Numbered from the stretch's first letter, positions 31,435-43,080 are shown. The stretch: DNA of 64,000 nucleotides from Amblyomma americanum (GCF_052857255.1 NC_135500.1:102532048-102596047); one strand, 5' to 3'. Numbers and translations are program-made. Notes: a model not told the origin generated them from the letters alone.

Positions 31435-34404
31435 TCCGTGTCTGCGTAGGCAAGAGGCACCGCTGTCGTGTCATGTGCTTACAGAAGGAGCTTATGTGTA
31501 AACCCAATATTTAGGGGGTTTTAGATTAATTATCTTCATTACGCCGTGTTGTCCTACACTTATTGTGAAGTTAATGGTAGTAACAAAATATGATGCATCA
31601 CCCTTCTAAACAAAGGCGCAGTGTTCTCAGCGTCCGTTGCTTCCCGTGAACCATGTAAACGCATTGTGGACTGACCTCGAACAGCGAGTGACAGTGCCAG
31701 CACGACCGCCACCAGAAAAAAGATATGGATATGCAGGTCGTACATTTCTACTCCGTGTTACGGAGTGATGCCCGGTTGTTTCGATCCGGGCGATGACAAG
31801 ACATACTACAAACAATTGTCCTTCAGTAGGGAGGTGGACAGCAGAAGAAAGCGAGAGGATCAAGCATCCATGAATGCGACGATCGGTCACCAAAATCGCT
31901 GCATGGGCAGTGAATATGATGTTGCATGTCTTCTGACTGCCTCAGAAAAAAAAATAGAAAAAGAATTACCCAGCCCACTCACTGAAGTCCCAACTGAAAA
32001 TGTTTTAGAAGTTTCACTTTGCTACGCGATTGTGTTGATCGCGCGCAAACAAATTACAGCACTGCCTGCTGATAGCCACACCCTGTGAAGCCGCCGTGAG
32101 GCGAATAACGTTCACTCAAGGCGAACAGCGAGGCGGATAACCTAAACCCTTCTGCACAGGCCAAGCGCCAGCGACACGCTCATTAGATGCTAATGATAGG
32201 CTTCGCTATTAAACGGTAGAAGGGGGCGGGTAGACCAAGGAGCAACAGGGAGGCTAACGCACCCTCTCGAAAATAACAACCGTCAGAGATGGGCGCCCTG
32301 AATTATTCACAGATGTGGTACAACTCCTCTAATTGTTACCATGCCACAGACTGCTGACAAAAATGTCTGCCTTTCTTCCCTATCACTGAAAGGGGTCTGA
32401 AGCAGCAAAGTGTTTACTTTTTCGTACGCACGCGGTACTGGTTCTCGAACTCAATACATCTAGCACACTGCACGCTACGCGGATGATCTCGCAACGTAGC
32501 GGGTCTCTGCCTTCGTGGCCGTGACATTTCTCGTGTCATCCGGTATCGCCAGGTCCAGCGGAGATTCTCGCCAACAGCACTCCACGATACAACTCCCTCT
32601 GACGTCACAACTCAGCCTCTTGAGCAACCAGTCGATGGCCATGAAATCTGCGCCGTAACTGAACAGCTCGAGGCGTATTTCTCGAAATTATACGCTGCCT
32701 GGAATCCGTAATGCACTGCGGTAATCACAACATGAACACGATCACGTGACCGACGAAGGCGATAGTTTGTTCCAAACACAGGAACATGTTCAGGAACTCT
32801 TTAGTTACCTCGAATTCGTGGACTTCAATAATGGATAACTTAAACATAGCTAATCTCAGCTGCCGCTAAGCATGAATTAGCGATTTCTTTGGGTGTTATT
32901 TCCCAAGTCATTGTTCTTTTTATTTAGCCTACCTGAAGCCCATCATCTTTTTAAGCCAGCAGGCACTGCGGAAAACAATAACGCAGGTCGTTATCAATAA
33001 ACGTAAACAACGGCAACATATATGCTGTGGAAGAAGCATAACCATCGTATTGTTGTATGCAGCTGCACTTCCCCTTTGAAGCGATTTTGCAACTTTTTGG
33101 CAGCCTTCACTGCGGCGTCTGGAGCAGGAAAACATTCCACTCTTGAAAACACGTCAAAGGCGGCAGCATTCTTGCGCGAGAAGTTTTTACGAGCCTTGGA
33201 AGAATGAGTTAGTTTGTGTTCCCAGCAGCTCTCTCGAAATCTGAGGTGGCGAGAAGAGAAAACAGCTAGTCCTCGCCTGTGTTCTGCAAGGATGACGACT
33301 TGGCTGCCAAAATTCCTCTTGTTTGGCGGACGCCTTGCAGGCGATGTGTCGCAAAATGCAGCTGTCGAACTGAGACCGCATGCATCGCAAAAATGGATGG
33401 TTCGGTTGTCTGAGCAGGGCACTCAAGGCATCCTGAATAAAAACCTGTTCTATTAATACCTTGCTGTAGGGCCACTGGTGTTCCTGAATAATGACTTCGC
33501 CTCTGAGAGGCACCATGCCGAAAGTGATGCCTCAGCGCTTTCTGCTTGCCACGTATGGGCTGGAAAGGCGCATAGGGAAGGCAGAAACAAATGTCATATG
33601 GCAAGGCCCGGTCGTTCCGCAGGAACACTAAAGAGGAACTGGGGACACTTCATACCATACGTGTTGTTAGTAAAAATCTCTTCCGCCACTCTTCCTGGCT
33701 GTGTATGTTTGTTCGGCAGAAAAAGTCGGATTTTTAGCTGAGCAAATTATCTCTAAAAACTGAACTTTTTTGGCCAGCACTTAATTGAAACTCGTAATGT
33801 CAAGAACGAAAAAGGATCACTGATCACTACTGAAAAGTGAATAGTGGTGTAACGTAGCCTCAAAGATCCGTGCGGAAAACTCTCGTGGCGTCCCTGCACT
33901 CTGATTGCGAGAAGAGCCGGTGATGGCGTTACTCCTATTTCAATTTTTGCCCGTTTGAAACAGTTGGCCTTATAGCTTTTATGATGCCACCCCATATCTG
34001 AAGCGACAAGACTGTAAATTACAGGAATTTTATTGGGTGGCAAAAAATCGCTCTAACATCAGGAGTGGCAGAGGCTTTAGTGGGCAGAATCATATGTGCC
34101 TATCGGGACGAAGACGGGATCGAAGATGAGCCCCACAGCCTCGCCAAAAAACAATCGAAGAAGAAACCGTGCAAATTGTTGCCTGTGTTCGTAATAGCGG
34201 GTGAGATAAGGGCAGCCCGCGGCCTTATTGTGTCTGATGAACTAATTAGGCAGCGGCTGAACGAAGCAGGCACCAGAGAAACAGTACGGCTGTCCTACTT
34301 TCCGACAGCGCTAGAGCAACAAAGATCGCCTTCGCTCAAGAGCATCTTCAATGGACAGTTGATGGCTGGCGAAACCTCGCGTTTACAGACAATAGCAGCC
34401 AGTG
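31435..34404. other. No gene recognised
   Basis: Several overlapping minus-strand ORFs at 32994-33628 contain scattered Cys/His residues but no frame keeps a zinc-finger pattern. The plus ORF starting at 34065 (KKQSKKKPCKLLPVFVIAG) has no recognised motif. Nothing here is called. Confidence 0.35.
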
Positions 34405-34447
34405 GAGTAGCCAGAAATTTTGTTCTGGGGGGGGGGGGGGGGGGGGG
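34405..34447 (+). repeat. Terminal fragment of a G-run repeat family
   Basis: GAGTAGCCAGAAATTTTGTTC runs into 21 consecutive G (34427-34447). The same logic recurs at 35330-35406, where the end reads CAGGGGCGTAGTGAGG on the minus strand. Both look like one dispersed repeat with GGGGCGTAG ends. Confidence 0.5.
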
Positions 34448-34647
34448 AGGAGCGGGGAGGCTCATGTTGCAGCGCGGCCTCCTCATAGAATTTGTGGAGG
34501 TATCAAACGCAACAATAATAACTGCAGTGCCATTGGTATTGGCAATGCCATTGTAGTATTAGATAACGTTGCACATTGTCTAGAGAAGTGAAATATGTAT
34601 TTTTAAAATGAAATAATGTATTCGCATGTCTTAAAAATTGTGGCATA

Positions 34648-34795
34648 CATGATTACAAAACATAAAACTGAGCACGGGACAAGACACAGGAGAGAAGGAA
34701 ACAGGACTAGTTCGTCCTGTTTGCTTCTCTTCTGTGTGTTGTCCTCTGCTGCGTTTTATGTCTTGTAATCATGTCATACCAACTATCTCCTTATC
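34648..34795 (+). mobile_element. Penelope-like hairpin remnant
   Basis: 34648-34707 and 34714-34773 form an imperfect inverted repeat of 60-bp arms with a 6-nt loop. The right (direct) arm continues into TCATACCAACTATCTCC, a variant of the CCAACTAGCCCA tail of the two other Penelope-like insertions. The order, inverted copy then direct copy with tail, is the same. No target duplication was found. Confidence 0.6.
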
Positions 34796-35329
34796 GTTCA
34801 CTCGTAGCAGACATAACTGATGCCAATGCTTCCATGTTTTTGCGTATTTATTAGGTAAAGAAAATATCGCTCGAAGTGCAGAAATTTATCGGTCCAGATC
34901 CAGCAAAGCAGTGCATGCCGCTGATATGAAAAACGTACAGGCCGTGAAATTAGCAAGTAGAGGACCAATATTTTAACGAATGCTTGTCGTTCAAAAGCTT
35001 TTACATTTTTGTGCATATGCAACGGCCAGGGAAAAATCCCAATGACTCTGTCCTTGGCTTCAATGTATTGCGCCGCATCAGCTGCTGTCACTGGTCATGT
35101 ATGGCGAGTAATTGCACCGAAACTTTAGTCGCAACAGCGAGCCATCGATAGGCGATGGGGCTCCTTGCGTTACATGACTTCAGGTGCATGGGCAACCACC
35201 ACGAAATCCAACCCGAGTTAGCAGTGTTCGCGCCAAAATGTGTTTTCTAGTCTGAAAACGACACTGTAGGTGACAAAATCCAGAATGACTTCTGGCGCCG
35301 GTGGTTGCTATGGTAAGTGGTGCGTGACA

Positions 35330-35406
35330 GTTCGAAAAAATTTCGGGGGGGGGGGGGGGAGCTGAAGCCCCATAAGCCCCCCCCCCCCCCCCTCACTACG
35401 CCCCTG
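35330..35406 (-). repeat. G-run / C-run repeat with GGGGCGTAG terminus
   Basis: Fifteen G (35345-35359), a short centre and sixteen C (35377-35392) are flanked on the right by CTCACTACGCCCCTG. The structure is nearly self-complementary. It relates to the fragment at 34405-34447. Confidence 0.55.
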
Positions 35407-35409
35407 ATA

Positions 35410-36475
35410 GCAGCTTCTGTACTCAGTGGGAATAGAAATAAAAATGTATACAGGTCTGTCGCTAAGAGGTAAAATGGTTAGACTGCCTTCTGACGTCTGA
35501 TTTGCTTCCTTCCAAATTAAATTATTAGTTTTGCTACCGACCCTCAAGGCAAGTGGTCGTGAATCTGTGAACGTGTGGGGGGTTATCATGAAACATGGGC
35601 GTTGGGCTTCTCCTCAGCCTTGATGTTCACTGTGCTCAGAAGCCTATGTTGAAATCACTGGCTACAAGCTCCTTTCTCGCTTGCTGCATGGACATTTTCT
35701 GCTAGAGCGTGATCTTTCCACGATCCACAAGGCACACGCAGTCAAAGCGCCCCTTCAAAAACCTTGGCGTGATAACGCTAGCGTGGTCACCAAGGGGCGC
35801 GAACATGGACGCCATTAAAAACGACTGGGGCATTTTAAAAGCCACTCTGTTAAAAAAATGGCCTCCATACCGAAACTTCTGCTGAGTTGTGGGAGGCGAT
35901 CAAAAGTCTGTGGGAAGTGCTAAAGGAGGACAGCGACCTTGAACCGGCGATCTACGACTGCCTACAACGCTGCATGTCTGCCGTGGTAGACCTCAGCGCT
36001 AACTTCACCCGGAACTGGACGGCCTGTGCGCACCCTATATTGGTCCACGCGTTAAATTTTAAAGCTTCTTTTGGCGTTTCAGCAAGCATGCAATGAAGAC
36101 CCTTTCCTATCTCAGCCGGCTACAAATCAAGTCTTCAGGGATGCTCCGCCCACATTCAGATTCGCCAAAGACAATTCTTTCACGACCGAAAAGCTGTCTG
36201 TTAAAAAGTTTCCTGACACCTAAAGGAGAAGCTAATCCAGAATGAAATAATAAACTCCAAAAGGCAATAACTGCAATGGCTGCCTGAGGTAGAGAGAATT
36301 GGATGGAACTTCTGCGTCCTCATTAATACTACTCGTTAACACTAACTACCATACATAATATTACTAATTCCTTAATTGATGCCTCTATTACGTCTCACAT
36401 ACTCTTTAGCATACAGCCTTAAGCTGCCACATAATGTGAAGACGACCCGACAGATATAAAGCCCCGCTTTAACAA
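35410..36475. other. No gene recognised
   Basis: An open frame at 35887-36096 (WEAIKSLWEVLKEDSDLEPA) contains words like a transposase end, but it is isolated and not called. Confidence 0.3.
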
Positions 36476-36479
36476 AGCC

Positions 36480-36740
36480 ATATGACCGTACCTCCGTGCC
36501 CTAGAGGACTCTGGATTCAAGGGTCCCGGGATCGATACCCGTCTCATCATCTGCAAGGAGCCCCTTCCAACTCGGCCATGTCATGTGGTCTCGTGACGTC
36601 ACACAACACGTCGACCACTCAACGCCCGGCTATTCCACCAGCCAACAACCAACTGCTAGAGGCATGTTCGTGATTTTTGGCTCACGACACCGAAGCCGGA
36701 TTTTGTGAAGAATGGGGGCCTTAACGCTCTCGCGTTAAGA
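36480..36740 (+). repeat. Decayed SINE / dispersed-repeat patchwork
   Basis: GGGATCGATACCC (36529-36541) is a B-box-like block. GGCCATGTCATGTGGTCTCG and GTGACGTCACAC follow, similar to the CACGTGACCATGTGACGTCA block at 42.87 kb. The segment GGGGGCCTTAACGCTCTCGC (36714-36733) matches the repeat at 50.45-50.61 kb. Confidence 0.5.
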
Positions 36741-36824
36741 ACACCATCGTGGAGAGGCACACAACCATTTATCGAAACGAGAACCGAAGACAAAAGTGCA
36801 ACCCCACAAAGCATGTTTAGCCGC

Positions 36825-37020
36825 CGTGGTGGCTCAGTCGGGAGACGGAAGTCTGATCATCGCCGCGAGGGGCACCGTTTCAGTGGAGGCCAAACGCAGG
36901 GCATTCGTGTGCTGGGCAATGAGAATGCATGTGAAAGAATCTCAGGTGGTGTAAATCGTCTGGAGGCCTCCACTACAACGTCTCTAATAACCAGAGTCGC
37001 TTTGGAACGTTACAATAAAC
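36825..37020 (+). repeat. Degenerate tRNA-derived SINE, plus strand
   Basis: Starts with GCCGCCGTGGTGGCTCAGTC, the head spelling of the minus-strand SINE at 37847-38088 (GCCGCCGCGGTGGCTGAGTG on its own strand). The body is heavily mutated and no B box remains. Confidence 0.5.
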
Positions 37021-37489
37021 GAAGTCAAGCCAGTCCTGAAACAATCCATGCATTTAACTCAGATTTTGGGGCTGAGACGAGTGGCCGCTCAGTTGTACGC
37101 AAATTCAACGACGGGCTGCAGTGAGTGAAGTGCGCTTTCCCGCAGTGTCGACGCGGGGCGCTCGGGCGCAGTAAGCATGCAGCAAATTAGTTGCACTTCA
37201 AAGCAAAGCTAGCAAGGTGTTCTCCTACGCTGTAGCAGACGACACGAAGCACCGCCTCCAGGCTCCTGTACGCCTGCACCGCTTCACTACAATGCGCGGC
37301 CGCGACGGAGGCGCTGGCGCTCCGCAGAGCGCGGCCACGCTGAGCCGTGTTCGCACTTAAGAGTTTATGAGCCTGTACTTTATCTGGACGCTAGCGTGAA
37401 GTGCATCTCGCATGGCATGTCATCGCTTACGTATTTTACACTGTGGTCAAGGCCTACTGCCTGTGAAGTTCATCCTTTGTCTATCCATG
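37021..37489. other. No gene recognised
   Basis: CpG-rich around 37140-37345 with no usable ORF or splice context. Confidence 0.3.
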
Positions 37490-37550
37490 TCCTGACCCTG
37501 CTGTGTGAACATTTTTCCAGCCATGCAGAACCAACTAGCCCAGCAACATA
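37490..37550 (+). mobile_element. Solitary Penelope-like 3' tail
   Basis: GAACCAACTAGCCCAGCAAC (37535 onward) repeats the tail seen at 8646 and 45539. The sequence before it has the GTCCTGACCCTGCTGTG wording of the element's 3' region. No inverted partner was seen. Confidence 0.4.
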
Positions 37551-37831
37551 CTTCAAATTCTCACTTAACTAATAGGATTTTAGAAACTGGAGGCGTGTTT
37601 CGATAGCAAATTGATTCATCTATCTGGTAAAACCTTTGTATGACACACAGAGGCGAAACTGTCAACTTTGATGTCTGCACTGCATCTCTTCAATCTTCCA
37701 CTCACAAGAAAGCGACCACCTGCCGGGGGATTTTTGTATCTAATAGGAAAACATTGAGATCCCCGGCGATATTGAGGCTTGAGCCCTTGTACCTCCCGAA
37801 TACGAGGCGGACGCTCTTCTACGGAAAGGTC

Positions 37832-38103
37832 GCTTCGATTTCATGATTGGTTTGGTTTGGTTAATGGAGGTTTAAAGTCCCAAAGCGACTGAGGCTATGA
37901 GGGACGCCGTAGTGAAAGGCTCAGGAAATTTCGACCACCTGGGGTTCTTTAACGTGCACTGGCATCGCACAGCACACGGGCCTCTAGAATTTCGCCTCCA
38001 TGGAAATTCGACCACCGCGGCAGGGATCGAACCCGCGTCTTTCGGGCCAGCAGCCGAGCGCCGTAACCACTCAGCCACCGCGGCGGCTGCTTCGATGTCA
38101 TGA
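37832..38103 (-). repeat. Intact tRNA-derived SINE with 15-bp target duplication
   Basis: GCTTCGATTTCATGA (37832-37846) and GCTTCGATGTCATGA (38089-38103, one mismatch) bracket a 242-bp SINE (37847-38088). On its own strand the head is GCCGCCGCGGTGGCTGAGTG (A box) with B box GGGTTCGATCCC. The body contains GTGCACGTTAAAGAACCCC. The element ends in a CCAAACCAAACCAA-type tail. The near-perfect duplication marks a LINE-mediated insertion. Confidence 0.92.
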
Positions 38104-39225
38104 GCTTCCTGTGTGTGAGGAATGGGTAAGTCGAACTCGCAGTAGAATATCTCAAGACGAATTATTTCCACATCGTTTCGTCAACAATGCACTGACAAAC
38201 CAAAATGAAGCTTTCACGAAGTGAGGCGGTCGATTAAAAACGAAATAACTGTAGCCGAACAATATCCAGCTCAATGCCGGTCATTTAAGTAATGGCAAGG
38301 CGGACCCTCCATTGCAAATGTCACGAAATGGAAAAAAAAGAACTATTAACATGAAGAGCAATATAGCCCAGCTATTTAAGCCTGAGGGCCAAAGATAGGC
38401 AGGCTGATCGATTTCGTTCTTTGGAGAAGAGATCGTAATTCGTGGTAAGACACGCAAGGCAAGGCTTAACACAAAAGACCTATGATTCTCTGCAGTTTTC
38501 CTAAAGATCCCCTGACAGCAGGTGAGAAGCAGCTTTCACCGAAGCAGTCTGAGCAAAAAAAAAAAAAAACTAACAATAATAGCGTTTAATTCTGGGCTTA
38601 CAGCTGCCAGATGAAAGCGAGGCGAAAGCTAAATTTCCATTATGAGCTCCGAGGAAAACCATACTTTGTATCGTCAGTCCGGGCAGATTTCATTCTAAAC
38701 ATTTTTAACCGACTCACGCTATCTATTTTTACAGATAACACCAAAAGCTTTCCACGTCAACCTTGAATACGGGCAAGATATATTACGTCTGAAAAAAGAG
38801 AGAGAAAAAAAATTTCCCGCGTTTAATTGTGGCTGGAAAGTGCCTTCTCATTGACCTGATTATCGATACCGGGATATCATGAGATGAAAACAACTTATTG
38901 CCTTCCACTTTTTCCTCTGTATATAGGGCTATTGTTTATCCACCATCAGTGCTAGTGCTGCTATATTTATTCCACCACTGATATACATACTAAGGGACCT
39001 TGTATTCATGAATCAACTGTTAGAGGTCAGCGTTTCATTCGATCTCAATCCTAATGTATCCAAATTCTTCTGCCAAAACACTGCCAACGCACTGATGTCG
39101 CACCCGGTGAGTTGCCTGCTTGTTCTGCAGGCACATGGTCGTCATAAAAGCAGCTCCCTTTTTAAGAAGTCTGCTTCCCTCTGCGTCGACAAGCGGGTGC
39201 GACATATACTGTAATAATTGTTTTT
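38104..39225. other. No gene recognised
   Basis: AT-rich non-coding sequence; A-run at 38556-38569. No ORF with motifs. Confidence 0.35.
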
Positions 39226-39520
39226 TTGGGGGGGGAAGGAAATGGCGCAGTATCTGTCTCATATATCGTTGGACACCTAAACCGCGCCGTATGGGAAGGG
39301 ATAAGGGAGGGAGTGAAAGAAGAAAGGAAGAAATAAGTGCTGTAGTGGAGGGCTCCGGAATAATTTCGACCACCTGGGGATCTTTAACGTGCACTGACAT
39401 CGCACAGCACACGGGCGCCTTAGCGTTTTTCCTCCATTAAAACGCAGCCGCCGTGGTCGGGTTCGAGCTCGGGAACTCCGGCTCAGTAGTCGAGCGCCTA
39501 ACCGACCCTCGTCGGCAAAT
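39226..39520 (-). repeat. tRNA-derived SINE, minus strand, nearly complete
   Basis: The right end (element 5') reads on the minus strand GGTTAGGCGCTCGACTACTG (A-box side) and CCCGAGCTCGAACCCGACC (mutated B box). The body contains GTGCACGTTAAAGATCCCC and CCGGAGCCCTCCACTACAG, and the 3' end is CGCCATTTCC followed by a C/A-rich tail. Same family as 26633-26885 and 46237-46327. Confidence 0.85.
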
Positions 39521-39639
39521 CGGCGCCTGCGCGAAAACTTCACAGGGGTGAGTCAACGGCCCGAGTAGCTGCGCTTGTCTCTATACTATCTGTATTAAAA
39601 AATCAGCTGCTGTTTAACTACTGCTGAACCTGGTTTGAG

Positions 39640-39800
39640 AGCAAAAGCTGTGGTGTATCGGCCAAGTACACGGGGCGTGGCGTCTGTAACGTTGAGGGCG
39701 TTCCGCGCACTGGATAGACAGCGCACCCACCGTGCCACCCTGGCAGGTGGCAGTTAAATTAATGGCTGATCGCGAGAGGTTGGTCCAAGGAACGCTGCTG
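39640..39800 (-). repeat. Fragment of the second SINE family
   Basis: GGCAGTTAAATTAATGGCTG followed by ATCGCGAGAGGTTG corresponds to the TGTAATTAATGACTGATCGC / AATAGGTTG block of the copy at 28886-29105, in the same orientation. Confidence 0.45.
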
Positions 39801-40016
39801 CCAATTCTACCGCTCTTTACCATCGAATCAAAAGGTCAAAGGTCAAGTGGTGCGACACCATGTTGGACCACATATGGTAAGGCCTTATAGCCACACTTGA
39901 CCTCTGGCTCACTTGAATGTCAACCGGCAACGCATGGTAAAAAAGGCTTTACCGAGCGTATACGATTTCGCTTCAAAATAAGCGAAACGAGAGGCTAGTT
40001 TTCATACGAGGCCGAC

Positions 40017-40776
40017 TGAAATGAAAGTGAGCCAACCCACCGCGCGCAATAATGGTTCGGTCTATTATCGGCGAGGCATGTGCGTAGGCATCTCTCATTT
40101 ACGAAAGTGACAAGCAGGTGTGAGGAATAAATGTTCTTAATGCTCTCATACGCTGGGTTGAACACGGTTTCGTGACAATTAATGGACGCTACAAATGTTG
40201 AACAGCGTGGCGTCGTGATGTTTCTGACAGCTGAAGGTATTTCTCAACAAGAAATTAGTCGCCGTGCTGTTGACTTTTCTTATTTTCGATCGTCAGGGGG
40301 CATTATACTGATCAAATTTGCTAAATCTGGAGAGACAATCAATCTTTTCCGATAACGTTAAGCACTGGATCGGCTGCGGGTCGGAATCAAGAAGAAACGA
40401 CGTGGAAAACTGACGAATGGGGCCATCTTGCTCCACAACAAGGCCCGTCCCCAAGTCGCTGGTGTGGTTAAAACAAAACTGGCAAGGTTCAAGTGGGAAA
40501 CGCTGCAACGTCCGTCATACAGCCCAAACTTGTCGCCTTGCGACTTCCACATACTCGGGCAATTGAAAGAACAGCTGAAAGGAACCAGATTCGCGTCTGA
40601 CGATGACGTGAAGGAGTCAGTTGCAGACTTTTTGAAGCAGCAAACCAAGGAATTTTATGAGATGTGAATCACTTTAATCGTTAGTCAGTGGGACGACTTT
40701 GTAAATGCTCATGGAGGCTTCTTTTAAATAAAGTAGCGCGTTTGTCGTATATTCGCAGTGGCTCACTTTCATTTCA
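40017..40776 (+). mobile_element. Internally deleted mariner-like transposon
   Basis: Exact 18-bp terminal inverted repeats TGAAATGAAAGTGAGCCA lie at 40017-40034 and, reversed, at 40759-40776. The 760-bp length compares with about 1.3 kb for a complete mariner. The transposase start and end are both present but the middle is gone. A flanking TA target duplication is not evident directly beside the repeats, so the true ends may lie a few bases further out. Confidence 0.85.
40172..40667 (+). pseudogene. Mariner transposase remnant (N- and C-terminal parts)
   Basis: The N-terminal helix-turn-helix part begins near 40172 (MDATNVEQRGVVMFLTAEG, then ISQQEISRR). After a deletion of the central domain the frame resumes near 40380 (RVGIKKKRRGKLTNGAILL, then HNKARPQVAGVV) and reads YSPNLSPCDFHILGQL and FASDDDVKESVADFL, ending in TGA at 40665-40667. 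Mariner transposases use a D,D34D triad. The central HDNARP-type Asp is lost (HNKARP), while the third Asp remains in PCDFH. The first is in the deleted segment. It cannot be active. Confidence 0.88.
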
Positions 40777-41208
40777 CTCGCGCTCGTACATTCACAGTTC
40801 GGCACTCATCAGCGATAAACGCTCACCAAATTCTTACATATGAATCGATGTTGATCCCCTTACTCGACGTTAGGCCTAGAAAGCCTGCAGGGTTCGCGTG
40901 CGTGTTTGCGGCGACTGTGGGAAGCGAATTCAGAAGGTTCAGCAAATTCAAATGGCCATAGAGTGTAGTTTTGGCAATGGTGACCTGTGACTGACGATTT
41001 CTTACATCCGAAGATGTGGACGCATGAGCTGCAAATTCCGGTGTGAAACGCTCTGCTGACTGTAATTATTTACGCGGCCGCCAGCAGCCGTCGGAGTCGC
41101 GTGTGGGTAACCGATTAGGCCGTATCAGTTAATTTAAACCGTCGCCAAATATACTTATGGGTAAAGCGATTTGAAATCAAGTATTTGTCACACAAGAGAA
41201 GGTATATT

Positions 41209-41848
41209 GCAGGTGTTTCAGCTTAAGTGAACCAAATTTTTTCAAACAGACCTTTTCAGGTATGAAGGCGGCTTCGGCGGCACAATAATACCCTACGTTG
41301 GCAGATATCAGGAAACGTGTAAATAATGTGACGAATTATTGATAATTAGCTTACTAACTGTAACACTTAGGCTACGGATTGCAATTAGGGACTTTTAGCC
41401 TGTCGTTAGTAACAGCCATATCAGTGTTTAGAATTTCAAAAACGCGATTACCCTCGGCGCTGTGGCTTGACAGGATTTAGTTGCATCCTGCGAAAATACA
41501 TGCTCCTTCGAAAGCATGCAGGCAAAGCAACCCCTCCAGTGCACGTCACAAGTCGGAAAGGCCAAATTTTGTCGAGCCACAGCGGCAAGGGTAATCGCGT
41601 TTTCGGAATTCTAAAAACTGATATGGCTATTACTAACGACAGGTTACAAGTCTCTACTTGCGAACAGTAGCCTAAGTGTTATAGTTAAGACGTTAATTAT
41701 CAGAAATTAGTTAAGCGGATAACTAGTTGACATTTTTACATGTTTTCTGATATCTGCCAACGCAGGTATTATAACGCCGCAGAAGCCGCCTTCGTACCTG
41801 AAAAAGCCTATTTAAAAAAAACTGGCTCGCTTCCGTTGAAACACCTGC
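41209..41848. mobile_element. 640-bp foldback element with about 270-bp inverted arms
   Basis: The left arm starts GCAGGTGTTTCA and the right end is its reverse complement TGAAACACCTGC. The arms, about 41209-41480 and 41565-41848, match through GAAGGCGGCTTC, GTTGGCAGATATCAG, ACACTTAGGCTAC, AGCCATATCAGT and CGCGATTACCCT. Divergence is roughly one base in five in the outer part and less in the inner part. A small GCATGC hairpin lies in the centre. TATA-like bases on both sides could be a short target duplication. No transposase is present, so it is non-autonomous. Confidence 0.88.
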
Positions 41849-42765
41849 TATAAAAAGAACTGGAAGCGCCACTTCAACGCACTCTGAGCAACTCAGCTAT
41901 CGAGCACAAGTCCGGCAGTTGAGTCGAATGACATTCCGTTTGACAGCATGTGGAACACATCTGCCATACTGGTATGGATCACTCAACGACAAAAACGCCA
42001 CAGCAGCCCTAGTCGTAACCAAGCTGTCGCTTGTTCAGCCAGTAAATGTTTACCGTATGCTTACAGTTCACAAAACGTGCGTCAGACTGTGTAACCGCCC
42101 CTCAGACAAAACGTAACGTACTTCGCAGGTGGCACCCGAGAATGGGGATACTGTTAGTCACCGGAGGTGGGCGTCCCAAGGCCGGGTCGCTGTTTAAGCT
42201 GGGTGGGGTGAATCTGGACTTCTGCTGTATTGCGCTCCCCGAAACAATCGCCAAGCACGCTAGCACATCTGACAGGCATATTGAGAATCTTCAACCTGTA
42301 CTTACAGGTCTTTGATGTTCACTGCGCATTTTAAAGGAGATGAGGCCTCTTTTTGGAAATGACAGGTCAGGAGGTTGTCGGGATGCTAGAGTAGCTTGAA
42401 TATTCCGCATTTTCTGATATTTTTCAACCGATTTCGGTGTTTGTTTTCATTTTCGCTTGGCGAAAAAGTATTGAGGTTCGATAATCCCAGACCGCGCGCA
42501 CCTAATCACAGAAAACAGATGAAAGGATTTCACTAGCTCTGTCCGGTATATAAAGGCCTCCCTGAACTGCAACCCTCAGAGACATGTCTGCATGATGGTA
42601 CGGACTGCCGGAAGCAATGAACACGTGACAGCTGAAATGTTTCTGGAAGGTGCTTAAGGCAATCGAAAGCCATCCTCTGACTTTTAGTGCGCTAGAAATA
42701 TGGTTTCCTCTCCGCCGACAAGCCGTCGTCTGTTTTTCTGTCTGAGGCCTGCTTCTGGCAGGTGG
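41849..42765. other. No gene recognised
   Basis: Short ORFs only, no motifs or repeat ends. Confidence 0.35.
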
Positions 42766-42769
42766 CCCA

Positions 42770-43080
42770 CTGCCACGGTGGGTAGTTGGCAACCATTGTA
42801 CCGTTGTCCGTCCGGTACCTGGTCCCTCCGCGACCTAGAAGAGCTTGCCTGATTGGCAGGCGGGCCATCCAGTTCACGTGACCATGTGACGTCATCACAA
42901 CCTGCCCACCTGATTGCCAAGAAACTGCCACTCCACCGCGGCACTTCAGCTAATGGTAAGCCGCGAGAGGTCCATAGTGAAGAGGCACCTAGGTCTCAGA
43001 AGCCCCACCAATGGCTGTATCTGCCACCGCAGGGTAGTGGCACGCCGCTTAAACCGCTGTACCACTGCTCCTGGAGTGGT
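42770..43080 (-). repeat. Second-family SINE, best-preserved copy, minus strand
   Basis: The minus strand reads CCAGGAGCAGTGGTACAGCG (A-box-like), GGCGTGCCACTACCCTGCGG, CCTCTCGCGGCTTACCATTA, CAATCAGGTGGGCAGGTTG and TGACGTCACATGGTCACGTG in that order. It matches 28886-29105 and fragments at 39640 and 36480. Confidence 0.65.

Noticed and set aside
32414..32700. Possible integrase or retroelement tail around 32.4-32.7 kb
   Set aside because: Neither strand gave a motif beyond loose word similarity.
32994..33628. Minus-strand ORFs with Cys/His pairs, considered as a piggyBac-type zinc finger
   Set aside because: The Cys pattern is not held in one frame, and no transposase catalytic region or terminal repeats were found nearby.
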